Source of the DNA: Portulaca oleracea
Taxonomy: Eukaryota; Streptophyta; Magnoliopsida; Caryophyllales; Portulacaceae
Assembly: GCA_029582165.1 (NCBI GenBank)
Contig: CM055877.1
Location: 7,617,855-7,681,854 of the forward strand
Direction of reading: 5' to 3'
Length of the DNA: 64,000 nt
Position numbers and translations under genes: made by a program. Position 1 is the stretch's first letter. Every line of letters starts with the position of its first letter. Below, piece after piece: positions 1 to 12,000 of this stretch. The notes under the pieces were generated by a model. It did not search any database. It was given only the letters and a program-made list of their open reading frames with translations, and was not told the origin of the DNA.

Positions 1-151
1 GGAGAAGCGCGTTATTTGTCCCTGTCGAGAAATTTCCCGTCTCACTTGATAGCCATAACTTTTATGCATTAAGAGAAAAAAGGCAAAAGAACCCGTTACT
101 CTTGATTCCGCCCCTAAACTAAATTGTGTAAATGAGTGTTTTTAACTTCTC

Positions 152-412
152 CTGAGTTTGGATGTATTCTAGCTGATGATTAGTTAGGTAGATCCGTAGA
201 GAGAAGGGTCTCTTTGTGCTTGTGTACTTGCTCATTTTCAGCCAAAAAAGAAAAGAAAAAAATGCCCGAGTAAACATGAGAAAACATCGCCATCTCTTGA
301 GTTTGGATGTATTATATCTTACGATTACATATGTAGATCCCTTAAGAGAAGGATCTCCTTGCGTTTCTGTAATCGCTCATTTCTAAACACCCCCCCCCCC
401 CAAAAAAAAAGA
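152..412. repeat. Diverged direct repeat of ~90 bp, two copies
   Basis: Two imperfect copies (about 152-240 and 296-384) share GAGTTTGGATGTATT, a GTAGATCC block, an AGAGAAGG block and a CGCTCATTT-like end. The second copy is followed by a C12-A9 tract at 390-410. I see no coding potential on either strand from position 1 to about 470. The repeat family is not recognised. Confidence 0.5.
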
Positions 413-469
413 TGGCCCAAGTAAGTGGCATATATTATATATATCTTCTTTATGTTTGACGTTGTTACA

Positions 470-693
470 AATGAGCAGGATGGGAGCGTATGGAAAGAGC
501 GGGTTTCTGCTGCCCATGTAAGGAGAAGGTCAGACTTGCAGATGGTGAAAGAAGGGGAAGTGAGCGGTGCTGAACAAGTTACCGAGTTGAGACCACAGCC
601 TCCTAGGGCGAATCGCATGATTTTGCCGTCCCTAAGTGCACCGGAGCATAACATGCTGAACTTGTTGGAAGAATATAACGTCTCGAGAATCTA
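470..693 (+). CDS. Possible terminal coding exon of an unrecognised gene
   Basis: An open frame starts after a plausible intron acceptor (AATGAGCAG followed by GATGGG, about 470-480) and runs about 70 codons to a TAG at 691-693. The peptide is polar and mixed in composition (WKERVSAAHVRRRSDLQMVK, then a Pro-rich middle, ending NMLNLLEEYNVSRI). It does not look like low-complexity noise, but I do not recognise the family. No upstream exon could be placed in the window. A second exon-like stretch, between a TTTTCAG acceptor and a GAAG|GTACG donor, lies at about 806-835. It may equally be a chance frame. Confidence 0.25.
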
Positions 694-1047
694 GCCTAGT
701 AGTAAGCCCACATACATATAAATCATCCTTTTTCACTACCTTTGTATGTAAAGTTTGTTTGTGCATTGCGCGGTGTAAGTAGTAAAATGTGTTGCTGATT
801 TTCAGAACTCCGACAAGACGTATAGTGTTGAATGAAGGTACGTTGTTGCTTGTTTCTGTATGGGAGTGATTATGTGTGGGTGTGTGTGGTTAGAAATCTC
901 TGAGGTTAGATTTGGATGTTAATTTAGGTGCATGTTTCTGTTGATGAACCCTAACTTGGGCTCTTGCACATGCACTTACTGTTGCATGCTCTGCTTGAGA
1001 TCAGATGCAAGTGAGACAGCAACAGCACCTGAAATGAGTTGACATCA
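694..1047. other. Non-coding stretch, no gene seen
   Basis: Apart from the short exon-like stretch at 806-835, this region holds no frame, repeat or motif I can support. It ends at the target site of the copia insertion. Confidence 0.5.
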
Positions 1048-1052
1048 GAAAC

Positions 1053-1249
1053 TGTAAACGAGAATTTGAGGAAAAGAACTGTGTTTGATATTATTGCAGT
1101 TCATCTAAGAAACAACACCTTGATACAGCAGTATATATATAGAGGAGCAAGCACCTAAATGAGATAACAAACTCACTAACAACCCCAAACTACATAATAA
1201 CAAACTCAACAACTTAGGGCTGTTATAACAGCCATCAACTACCTCTACA
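1053..1249 (-). repeat. 3' LTR of the copia element
   Basis: This 197-bp repeat begins TGTAAACG and ends CTCTACA in plus orientation. It matches 5965-6161 except for about four substitutions. It contains a TATATATATAG stretch that can serve as TATA box. Confidence 0.93.
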
Positions 1250-1270
1250 TCCCCCCCCCCCCCCCCCTCA
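1250..1270 (-). promoter_or_regulatory. Polypurine tract of the copia element
   Basis: On the minus strand a run of 17 G residues preceded by TTGA lies directly before the 3' LTR. This is the expected position for the plus-strand primer. The unbroken G run is unusually long for a polypurine tract. Confidence 0.8.
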
Positions 1271-4200
1271 AGGTGGCATTGGTGGAGAAGCAACCAAGCC
1301 TAACCTTGAAGCCAAATATCTATGCTGAACTTCACCAAGAGGTTTGGTCATTAGATCAGCAAGTTGCTCCTGGGAGCTGACATATTGAGTTTGAATAAAG
1401 CCTTCCAAAACTTTATCTCGAGTATAATGACAATCTATATTGAGGTGCTTGGTCCTTTCGTGGAATACAGGATTTGCTGCAATGTGCATGGCAGCCTTGT
1501 TGTCACACAGCAGATCAATAGGAGAAGCAATGGGAACATGTAAATCCTGCATTAGATGTGCTATCCACTCCAATTCAGAAACAGTGGCTGACATACTTCT
1601 GTATTCAGCTTCAGCAGAAGATTTTGCCACTGTCTTCTGTTTCTTGGTTTTCCAGGATATCAAGGAGTCTTCAAAGAAGATACAAAATCCAGTAAGAGAT
1701 CTTGCAAAAAACTTGCAAGTACCCCAATCTGCATCACAAAAAGCCTTCACTTGCAAATTGTTAGATGTAGGATAAAAAAGACCATGATCTATTGTGCCCT
1801 TAAGATATCGAAGCACATGAACTGCTGCATCATGATGAGGCTGCCTAGGAACCTGAAGAAACTGGCTCAAATGCTGAACAACATATGAGATGTCAGGCCT
1901 TGTGATAGTCAAATAGAGAAGTCTGCCAACCAACCTTCTATATTGCCAAGGGTCAGGCAAAATATCACCAACGTCAGTAGAAAGTTTGAGACCTTTGGGC
2001 AAAGGAAAAAGAGCAGGCTTAGATGTTGTGAGACCAACATCACTGAGAATGTCAAGGACATATTTCCTTTGGTTAACTAAAGTCCCATGTTTAGAACGAG
2101 CCAATTCAATGCCAAGAAAATACCTTGCTAAACCAAGATCTTTGATAGTAAAAGCACTATGCAGGTCATGCTTCAAAGTGCAAATCCCATGTGAATCATT
2201 GCCAGTGATCAACAAATCATCAACATACACCAATATGTGTATGAATTTGTCACCTTTCTGCCTGTTAAACAAAGAATAATCAACCTTAGACTGAACAAAA
2301 CCTTTGCTCGTGAGAAAGTTAACCAACTCAACATTCCACTGCCTCGATGCCTGTTTCAACCCATAAAGAGAACGCTGAAGTTTGCAAACTTGCCCAGCTG
2401 TAGCACCATGATAGCCTTGAGGAGGAGCCATATAAACTTCTTCATCAATGTACCCATGAAGGAAAGCATTGTTAATATCCAGCTGGTGTAAATCCCAAGA
2501 ATAAGCAGTGGCCAAAGCTATAAAAAGTCTGATAGTAGTAACCTTTGCAACAGGTGAAAAAGTATGCTTGTAGTCCTTGTCTTTGACCTATTCAAATCCC
2601 CTGATAACAAGTCTGGCCTTATGCCTTTCTACCGACCCATCTGGCTTGTACTTTGTTTTGTAGACCCATTTGGATGTAAGAGCTTTCTTCCCAACAGGAA
2701 GCTCAGTGAGTGTCCAAGTGTGGTTCTGCTCAAGAGCAGTTAACTCTAACTCCATGGCCTGTACCCACTCAGGAAATTGTTTAGCTTGGTTATAAGATGA
2801 AGGTTCAGGACATTGAAGAACATTTGCTAAAGAAGCCATGTAGGTAGGTGACAAGTGAGCTAAATTTGCATATGAGAAAAGAGTTGGTGATAAAGACGAA
2901 GTAGGTGATTGAGTAGGTTGTGCTGCTGCTGTATGTTTAGAAAGAGGTGGACATATGAAGTCTCTCATCCATGCTGGAGGGGCAGCTTGTCTAGATGACC
3001 TTCTAGGCCTATGATTATTGGTGATACTAGAAATAGGATTAATGGAAGAACCATGAATAGGAGAAGTAGAAGGAAGGATAGATGTTGAATCAGTAGAATG
3101 TTGAATGGGAAGAGAATGTGATGTAATAGAATCTGAATGAGAAGAACTAGACACAGGAGTAAAAGGTGAAGTATTAAGATGTTGTTGAGAAGAATTAGAA
3201 TGATTAGAACTATCTTGAACAGGAGAACTAGATGTAAAGCTATCTGAAATAGGAGGAAGATCACTATGATCAGAAAAAGTAGGAGGAATAGAACGAAGTA
3301 AATGAGAATTATTGTTAAGATGAAAATCATAGTGACCTGTAGGAAGAATCACAGGGGAAAAAGAATTAAGTTGCTCAACAGAATCAGAGTTAAGTTGTTT
3401 ATAAGGAAAATCTGTTTCAAAAAACAAAACATCCCTACTATGAAAAATTCGTTTGGAATTTAGATTAAGAAGTTTGTAACCTTTGTAACCAAAAGAGTAA
3501 CCAAGAAGAACACATTTTTGAGCTCTAGGATCAAACTTATCAGAAATATCAATGTTTTTGGCAAAACATAAACATCTTATGACTCGTAAATCTGAATAAG
3601 GTGGAGGTTTTCCAAACAATTTTTCAAAAGGAGATTTCCAATCAAGATTAGCCATAGGTAAAAGATTAATGAGATGGGTGGCAGCTAAAACACATTCACC
3701 CCAAAGTTTTTTAGGAAAATGAGCATGAAATCTGATGGCCCTAGCTGTTTCAAGAAGATGTCTATGTTTTCTTTCTGCTACACCATTCTGTTGTGGTGTT
3801 TTAACTATTGATTTTTGATGTAAAATGCCTTTACTGTCAAAAAAATCTTTGCAAGTGTTGTTAATAAACTCGGTTCCATTATCACTTCTTATCATCTTAA
3901 CTTGAGTATTAAATTGTGTGAAAATCATGTTGCAAAACTGTATGACAGCAAATTTGGCTTGAGCTTTATTTTGTAATAAATGTGTCCAAGTAACACGAGT
4001 AAAATCATCAACTATTGTCAGAAAATAATGAGCTCCAGAAATATTGGCAACTTTATAAGGTCCCCATAGATCCATATGAACAAGATCAAAAGCATGAGTA
4101 GAATGAATGGAACTTTTATTGAAAGGAAGTCTGTGCATCTTGGCTAGAATACAAGTATGACAAGAAAAATCTGAATCAAGATGCTCTTTACACCAGGATA

Positions 4201-5890
4201 TGTGTTGTAACTTTGAAATAGAAGTGTGACCAAGCCTAGCATGTATTATATCATGACTAGGTACATTACAAGAATTTGAATGTAAAGAAGTATTAGCAAT
4301 TCCAGTATCCTTAGGACTAGAAGGAGAATGAGTGAGTCCAGCATGATGAGCTAACTTGTATAAACCACCAAAATTGTGTGCAACAGCAAGCACTTGTTTA
4401 GTTGAAAGGTCCTGTATATTGCAATAATGAGGAAAGAAGGTAGCAAAAAGATGTAGGTCAGTCAAAAGTCTAGAAACAGATAAGAGGCTAAAATGAAAAT
4501 CTGGAACATACAGGACTCTGGAAAGGTTTAAGGATGAATTTATAGAGATTTGTTCAGCTTGAGTTATACTCTTGGTAGTTCCATCAGGCAAAGTGATAGA
4601 AACAGGTTTGGATAATTTGTATATGTGAGTGAAAAGGGTTAAATCATAGGTCATGTGATCTGAAGCTCCTGTATCAATTATCCATGAACCTTTAAATTCA
4701 TTAACCAAGGCACAACAATTACTAAAATGAGCATAGACAGAAAAAGAGTGACCTGCAAAATGAGCAAATCCTGGAGAAGCACCTGAATGCTCACTGGCAA
4801 GCTGATTTTTTACCATCTTCATAATCTCCTGTGTGATTGCTTGCAAATCAATTTGCTGACCAACTCCAGCAGCTGAAGTTGTATCCAAGGGAGAATCCTG
4901 AATGCCAGAATTATCCTGCACAAGAACTTGAGCTGCTACTTTTCCTTTCCCTTTATACCAGCCTGGAAACCCATGTATGAGAAAACACTGATCAATGGTA
5001 TGCCCATTCCTCTGACAGTGTGAGCAAAATTTGTCTTGCTTGTTACTTCTCTTGTTGTTGTAATCTTTCTTGTTCTTGAAATTCCCTGAGTTTCCTTGTC
5101 CCCGAGACAATAATGCAGTAGAAACATCATTGTCACTACTTTGTTTAGCCACAACAGCAGCTACTTCTCTTCCAACTGAAATACCTCCAGTGACTGTTCT
5201 TTGTTGTTCTATCCTTTCAATCATCTGACAAGCTCTACTAAGGTTAGGAAGAGGATCCATTAGTAGAATTTGTCCCCTTATAGCATCATAGCTCTCATCA
5301 AGATGTAACAAAAATTGCATCAATTTTTGCCTCTGATCTAACTCAACTGTTTTCTTGAGAGTAACACAATCTGGATGAGCAGTCTTACAATTACACAAAG
5401 GAATATCAGCAAGATCTGCCATCTCATCCCACAATTGTTTTAACTTTGTAAAATACACAACAACCCTATCATTCCCTTGATAAAGCTCAAAAATTTCTTT
5501 TTGTATTTTGAACAAAAGAGGACCATTACTCTGACCAAATCTCTCAATCAATTGACTCCAAAAATCTTGGGCATAACTGACATACAAAAAAACTCCAGAC
5601 AATTTTGGATCAATTGAATTCAACATCCAACTCACTACCATACTATCACATCTCATCCATTGTTCATAAGTAGAGTGAGTAGGATCTGGTTTAGGACATT
5701 TACCATCTATGAAGCCAAGCTTGATCCTAGTGCGTAGGGATATCTGTGCTGCTCTACTCCATTGATGGAAGTTAGTCCCATCCATCTTGATGTTGGCCAG
5801 ACTCATTCCGGGATGATCTGAAGGTTGCAAGAAGAGAGGATCTGTGTTGTAGTTCTCAGCTGACATTGTGACAAACGAGAAAAACAACAC
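1268..5890 (-). pseudogene. copia gag-pol polyprotein frame with one internal stop
   Basis: One frame from ATG at 5890 to the stop near 1268, interrupted only by a TAG at 2588-2590. The first part is 1100 codons: a copia gag domain (about residues 20-230), a CCHC zinc knuckle (Cys289 to Cys302), an aspartic protease motif DTGAS (406-410), the integrase HHCC region (about 550-580) and the integrase catalytic residues Asp606, Asp670 and Glu706. The stop falls early in RT, after [10 protein letters not shown]. The rest (ATG at 2515, 415 codons) holds the RT motif YVDDLL and an RNase H domain with DADW and SSAEAEY motifs. The true start may be the second Met, at residue 9. No frameshift was seen. 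Whether the stop is a mutation or is read through cannot be told from sequence. Confidence 0.9.
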
Positions 5891-5949
5891 AATTGCAGAA
5901 ACTGATCAAACAGATCAGAAAGAAAAAAAACAGCTCCAGGAAATGTCCT

Positions 5950-5964
5950 GCAGCTCTGATACCA
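5950..5964 (-). promoter_or_regulatory. Primer-binding site, initiator tRNA-Met type
   Basis: Read on the minus strand the sequence is TGGTATCAGAGCTGC with no spacer after the 5' LTR. TGGTATCAGAGC is the standard primer-binding site of plant copia elements. Confidence 0.9.
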
Positions 5965-6161
5965 TGTAAACGAGAATTTGAGGAAAAGAACTGTGTTTGA
6001 TATTATTGCAGTTCATCTAAGAAACAACACCTTGATACAACAGTATATATATAGAGGAGCAAGCACCTAAATGAGATAACAAACTCACTAACAACCCCAC
6101 ACTACATAATAACAAACTCAACAACTTAGGGCTGTTATAATATCCATCAACTACCTCTACA
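5965..6161 (-). repeat. 5' LTR of the copia element
   Basis: This is the 5' LTR for minus-strand transcription, 197 bp with TG...CA ends. Its inner edge abuts the primer-binding site, and its outer edge abuts the target duplication GAAAC. Confidence 0.93.
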
Positions 6162-6189
6162 GAAACCTTCTGTTTCAAATTATCTATTG

Positions 6190-6655
6190 CTATATTTTTC
6201 TTTTTCCCAATTATTAAGAGTCAAAAGGCTTAAAAGTTCGTGGAATACATCAAACCGCATGCAAAACGACAAACGATCACCTCCAAATGATAAAGGTTAC
6301 AACCAAACAGCTAAATTTAAATAACACAACTAGGACTTTCGCTCCCACAACAACCAAAAGTAATATTCACATCCCATTTACGATGTAAGATCAATAACTT
6401 TAGTTTGGTGGGTCATCGATAACTCGTAAGCCTATATCATTGCCAATATATTTGTTGCTATGAAGCCTATGATATATTTTTTTCAATTATTGATGGCCAA
6501 AAGGCTTAAAAGTTTCCAGAGTACAGTAAACGACAAAATACAATAGCAACCAACCAGCTCTAAGAGAAAAAGGTAACGACCAAACACTATTAAACATAAA
6601 TAGCACAACAAAAACGTTCGAACCCAGACGTTTGCACCCACGACTCTATTGCTAT
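6190..6655. repeat. Diverged direct repeat, two copies of ~170 bp
   Basis: Copies at about 6193-6360 and 6476-6650 share an AAAAGGCTTAAAAGTT block, a GTAAACGACAAA-like block and a CCAAACA...AACACAAC block. They lie about 285 bp apart in the same orientation. No coding potential is visible, and the family is not recognised. Confidence 0.6.
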
Positions 6656-6926
6656 GATATATTGTTATATATGAAGTCAATTTGTGAAAAGTTGAACCGT
6701 TAATTTCTCAACATATGTACCGTAACGATTTATCATATGAAACTATCACCATCAAATTTTTATTTTTATTTTTAACATTTCTTTGAAATTATGTTGATAA
6801 AAACTGATGATTAAAGTTGATTATTGGACCATAGAAAATCAAAAGTGATAAATGAGCTGAAACAACGTAATGTTGGGCACCCAAAAGCTAGTAACACAAA
6901 TAGTATGGGAATAGAATAGATATCTA

Positions 6927-7094
6927 GGCCATGTTTTTTAGATTGATAACTTTTTTCAATCCAATTCAATGCAAACCTTACACAATTCTCCAAAAAAGAC
7001 ATTCTCTCTAAAATACAATTCCCCACAAAAGTATTATAACTTATCCAATCTAATCCATCCAAACCTTATTTTATCCAATCCAAAAAACATAGCC
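6927..7094. mobile_element. hAT-like MITE, 168 bp
   Basis: The ends are inverted copies: GGCCATGTTTTTTAGATTG at the left, and the complement of a related GGCTATGTTTTTTGGATTG at the right. The arms pair imperfectly over most of the element. No clear target duplication was found. Size and ends suggest a non-autonomous DNA transposon; the superfamily is a guess. Confidence 0.6.
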
Positions 7095-7574
7095 TTCTTC
7101 TGTCAAAATTTATGTCTTGATGATGCTCATAGTTGACTCTACTTGACCCTGTTTTTTTTTTTTTTTTTTTGCGGTAGATAAAATGTGGTAATGCTATGAT
7201 ATGATATGGTAAAAATGTGGATAATGTGATATAATCTGGTACACTGATACAATGTAGTAAGTTGTGGTAAAATTTGTGATAAGAATAATTGGTGTAGTAG
7301 GTGAACAAAGAGAAAAGTGAAAAGTAGTGAGAAAAGTGAGGATGGTGAAAACGAGAAAGTTATAGTTGTTGTGGTAAAACATGATATAGTATGCTAATAT
7401 GTAATGATTTGTGGTTAGAATGGTAAATTATGGAAGTTGCGATATGATACCACACAAACAAAGTCGGTTACTAACCTAATTCTATTATGATTTTGATGGT
7501 TCTATACTCACACGTCACAATCAACTCTACTTAATTTTACAAACCAAACTCAGTTATGATTAAAAGTGAGGTTG
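7095..7574. other. Non-coding A/T-rich stretch
   Basis: There is a T18 tract at about 7152-7170 and a region full of GGTA/GATATG words (7170-7440). No gene or defined element was seen. Confidence 0.4.
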
Positions 7575-8723
7575 ACATTTGTAAGGTTTATTGGCTCTAA
7601 AGGATGGCGCATGAAGCAAATTGACCATTAAGGATTAAGAGGACAATAAGGTCCCAACTTGTAAAATGTGCAAAGACCATCAATGCTGACGGCATGATTT
7701 TTTTTTTAAAAAAATTACTTTTTATATTTTTTGCCTGAGCTATCATGGAAATTTTATGTTAAAAAAATTGTTATAAATTATTCAAGTTGTAACCATAGTT
7801 TTCCACTGAGTAAACCATGGATTACTAAAGATGTAACTGTGGTTTGACACTGAGTGCACCCATAAATCATTCAAGCACAACATAATTTCAACAATGGTGG
7901 TGCTCCTCTCCATATCCATTTTTAGTTATTGCTCTCTTATTACAACTTATTCTCATCAATAAATCAAACAAAAAAAAGTTCAATTATTATTTTAAACCAA
8001 AGGATGAGAAAAATTACATATGAAGTTTGTTTTGTAATTTCAAACATATGTATTTGGACCAACATTTGGGAGCATCTGCAGATGAATTGACAATTGTAAA
8101 TAGTTTAGTTGGACCAGCCACATCACATGGACTCTTCATTCCATAGCCCAAAAATTCACATCAAACATTCTACATTTCAAAGGAGGATGTGAATGTCACT
8201 TTCCATTCTAAACTAAACACAAAACGATTATAAGACACTAATCCTAATGACAATACCCTTACCTAAAATACTCGTTGCTCGAAATTATAAAACAAATTCT
8301 ATATGTAATTTTTCTCCTTTTTTGGTTGAAAATAATAATGAAGATTATTTTTTCGTTTGATTTATTGATGAGAATGACATGATAGGGGAACAATGACTCA
8401 AAATGAATATGGAGGTGAACACCACTATTGTTGAAATTATGTCTTCTTGAATAATTAATAAGCGCAGTCAGTGTCAAACCACAGTTACAACATTAGTAAT
8501 CCATGGTTTACTCAGTGACAAACCACGGTTAGAACTTGAATAATCCATGAAAATTTTATTTTGACGTAAAATTTTCAGGATAACTCAGGAAAAAAATAAA
8601 AAAATATAAAAAAAATCAAATCACGTCATATATTTTACAATGTGAGACTTTATTGTACTTCTAATCTTTATGGTCAATTTCCTTCTTGGGCCATTCTTTA
8701 GAGCCAATACCCAATTTGTAAAT
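7575..8723. mobile_element. Non-autonomous element with ~450-bp terminal inverted repeats
   Basis: The left arm (about 7575-8045) reappears as its reverse complement at about 8270-8723. Landmarks in both arms, in mirrored order, are TTGGCTCTAAAG, AAATTGACCAT, TGTAAAAT, CACTGAGTAAACCATGG, ACTGTGGTTTGACACTGA and a TATTGATGAGAA-type block near the centre. The loop is only about 220 bp and no transposase frame is present. Long arms around a small core fit a Mutator-like or Foldback-type non-autonomous element. I could not find the exact ends or a target duplication. The right end lies about 290 bp upstream of the RPN9 start codon. Confidence 0.8.
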
Positions 8724-9010
8724 CATAAAAAAGATAAAAAGCCCAGACCAAATTGATAGATAGAAGGCTACAAGCCTACAATCTTTGTTCTTTTTTTTTT
8801 TAATGTTCTTTTCTTTGAGCACAAGAAACTCCTTTTCAGTGGGTTGGACAAACAAGAAAGATATTTAATTTTTTTTTCTTTCTCCCTATAACCTCTTCCA
8901 ATTTCTGCATTTGGAGTCCTCCATCGCCACTCTTCTTCTTCTTCTTCACCACAGTGTTCGTTTGCTCGCAAGAAGAAGAGGAGAGAGAATCTAGAGAGAG
9001 AAACTCGACT
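8724..9010 (+). promoter_or_regulatory. RPN9 promoter and 5' leader
   Basis: This is the short interval between the inverted-repeat element and the RPN9 ATG. The last 70 bases (GAAGAAGAGGAGAGAGAATC and following) are GA-rich, preceded by a CTTCTTCTTCTTC block at about 8932-8948. Both are typical of plant 5' leaders. An in-frame upstream ATG at 8954 would add 19 residues (Arg/Glu-rich) that known RPN9 proteins lack, so I prefer 9011. Confidence 0.55.
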
Positions 9011-12000
9011 ATGTCGGCGCTGGAGTACTTGGAAACACTACGAAACTCCCACCCGGAGCTCTCTGATTGGTACAGCGCTTTGGCAGATCTGTACCAGAAG
9101 AAGCTATGGCACCAACTCACTCTCAAGCTCGAGCAATTCGTCGCTCTTGCTGTTTTCCAGGTTCAATGCTTTTGTTTTCTGTTGTTCAATTCGATTGATT
9201 ATTGCTGCTTTTTTGTGTTGCGGACATTTGATTCGATTCCGATGAAATTTAGGGTTTTGCGACTGAATTTGGTTTTCTGGAGTGATTTTAGAGCGATCTT
9301 TGGTGGTTTTGGGTGGAATTAGGGTTTCTGCTGAGTTTGTGATTGTTTTAGTAACTGGCATTGATTTTGAGGTCCGTTGGATGTTGTTTTGGCTGAATGT
9401 TGAATCAGGAAGGGTTGTAGAGCTTGAATTTGTGCGAAATTAGGGTTTTTTGATTCGATTTTTGTTGGTTTGAGGAACGGATGTTGTTTTGTGCTGTTTG
9501 CGATCTTGTTGTGGCTGAATGCTGATGTATAGAGTGTTGTAGAAGGGGAGGGAGCTTGAATTTGAATTTGAGTAAGGTTAGGGTTTGTATTGAATTTGTG
9601 TTGGTTTGAGGAGCTGGCACTGTTTTTGAGGTGATGGGGATCTTGGCATAGCTGAATGCTGAAGTAGGGGGTTTATAGTCTCATAGAGGGTTGGGAGCTT
9701 GAATTTGAAGTGTTATGTTAAGCTGTTCAGATTCATTAATGCTGTGAAATTTCTGTTCAAATACGGTCAATGATGCAATGATGAAGGAGCTTGCATGTGC
9801 GTAGTTGGACTTGGGGGGATATTCTGTTGAGGTGAAATGTAAGGTGCATGAATAATTGTGTATGATTGTGGATGCAGTACTTTCTTCTGATGGGAATTCA
9901 AATTAGAAAAAAAAAAAAGAAGAGCGAAACTCTATAAATTTTGGTACCAAACATGTTTGATTGCCTGGGAGGTGGTGGTGGTGGCGGGGAGGGGGGGGGG
10001 GGGTTAAAGGCTGTATATATTTTAATCTTACCAAACTTACTGTGATAATGTAGCATGTGCTGTAGCTTATTGTAAATTTGTAGTCTGATTAATCTATGAG
10101 ACTATGACCGCTTATACGTGGGTTCATGGGAATACCTCCTGAGTTAGGCAGTTGTCGGGGTATTCAAGCTGTGCATAGAATAGAGTTTGGAAGGTTGTGC
10201 TGAGCTTCTTTGGCTTGTGTTGGGATTGTTGGCTTCATCAACGTATGCTGGTTCTTAACATAATCATCACTACAAGATACGGATGTTAGAGATAAAGCAA
10301 TATACGCTCAGTGTTCTCAACCTGTTAATATTGATGATGTTTCCTCATTCGTTTCTGATGGTACCATGAAGAGAAATGGAGGGAATACATAACCTACGTG
10401 TTCAATACTACGTATGATGAGAATTCCATCATATTTTTCAATATTTTTAGTGCTTGACCTACTTTTTTAATGCACTCTATCAGAGTTTGTATGCGGTTTG
10501 TTTACCATATTCTCAGTGGTTTTCTGAGCTACAGTTTATTGATGTTGGTATATGGTGCTGTTGACATTGATTGCAGGCTGGCGATGCTTTGATACAGCTG
10601 TATCACAATTTCATCACTGATTTTGAGACGAAGATAAATCTTCTTAAGCTTGCACACTTTGCTGTCATTGTTTCTCGACAATATGCTGAGAAAGAAGCGG
10701 CTATCGGTTATCTTGAAGGGGTGATTGAGAAGCTGCGTGCCACACGAGAGATGCGCATAGAGGAGCCGATCGTCTACATCAAGATGCAAATAGCTCTGTT
10801 TAAGCTTGAGCAAGGGGAACAGAAAGAATGCAAGAATCTTTTGGATGATGGAAAAAGCATGCTAGATAGCATGACTGATATCGATCCATCCGTGTATGCT
10901 AGCTTTTATTGGGTCTCTTCTCAGTACCATAAAGCGCGTCAGGAATTTGCCGAGTTCTACAAGAATGCCCTCCTCTATCTTGCTTACACCTCCGTGGAGT
11001 CTCTATCAGAATCATTTAGGCTGGTAATTTTTCTGGTCTTCCTATGGCATTTATTGTCTTGGTTTTTTGGATGAACTACATACATTATTTCAATGGCAAA
11101 CACCTATAAGCCACACTTGTTCAGTGGGTTGACTTTCAAATTCAATTTATATAAATGATAGAAATGGGTTGGATGAGAAGCAAAATACTTCATGAAACTG
11201 TTTCTACACTGAGCAATGAAAGATTGTGTACTATTGTACTGCTCCTCTTGGGACAGATACATTGGTAATGACTTCCTTCAGGTAGAAGGGGATTCTTTTG
11301 AGGAGATCTAGTTTTTATTTGAAAACTAATCAACTGTGCCTTGTAGTTTAGTTTGGTCAAGAAGCAGTGGTTGTCATTGTATGTCAACTACTTTGCGGAT
11401 GAGGTCTGAATAAGGATGAAATTGCTCCATCTGTCTATATGATAAAACGAGTAGTATTCACTTAGTCTGGATGAAGTCCTTTTATCTACTACTATTTCAG
11501 GAGCTATTTGTACTATACATATGTTAATGGTTTTAGTAATATTCAGGATCTGGCTTTTGACCTATCATTATCAGCTCTATTGGGTGAGAACATCTACAAC
11601 TTTGGGGAGCTGCTTGCCCATCCAATTGTAAGTATGCTTTATTTACCTCTTTTCTGTTCTACATGCATTTTCCGTTGGGGTTTATATTTTTGAATATATT
11701 TATTGAACTTAACATTCTGTTAGTTTGAGAGCATTGATGTGCGTTGGCCTGTTATACCTTAATCAGAATTAGGGATCTTGTTTTTGCTCTGTTCACTCTG
11801 AGTGTGGAACTCAAGAGTGACTGTTGCTGGTTGCCATTTTTGAGCAAAATGACCTATGTTACTTAACGGGAAAATTGACGTACATGATGCTCTTTTATAT
11901 CTTAAGCATAAGTAAAAGAAAAATGCATGAGAAGCCAGAGTCTTAATTTCCCCATTACTGATTGTATGGACTTATATTGAAATCAGTAAATCACTTTTCA

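Larger units (their letters stand above)
1048..6166 (-). mobile_element. Ty1/copia LTR retrotransposon, nearly intact, minus strand
   Basis: The element has two 197-bp LTRs (1053-1249 and 5965-6161) and is flanked by the perfect 5-bp target duplication GAAAC (1048-1052 and 6162-6166). By eye the LTRs differ at four positions (about 2%), so the insertion is fairly young. On the minus strand the order is 5' LTR, primer-binding site TGGTATCAGAGC directly adjoining the LTR (initiator-tRNA-Met type), gag-pol in one frame, a purine tract, then the 3' LTR. The coding order gag-protease-integrase-RT-RNase H defines copia. The short LTRs and gag type resemble the Ale/Retrofit-like group, which is only a guess. 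Confidence 0.95.

Noticed and set aside
2965..3330. 121-codon, Leu/Ile-rich frame that looks like a membrane protein
   Set aside because: It is an alternative frame of the Ser/Asn/His-rich linker between integrase and RT in the copia polyprotein; the hydrophobic look comes from codon shift.
8954..9010. Upstream in-frame ATG for RPN9 giving 19 extra residues
   Set aside because: The added residues are GA-repeat-derived (Glu/Arg-rich) and absent from known RPN9 proteins, which start at MSALEYL or MAALQYL.
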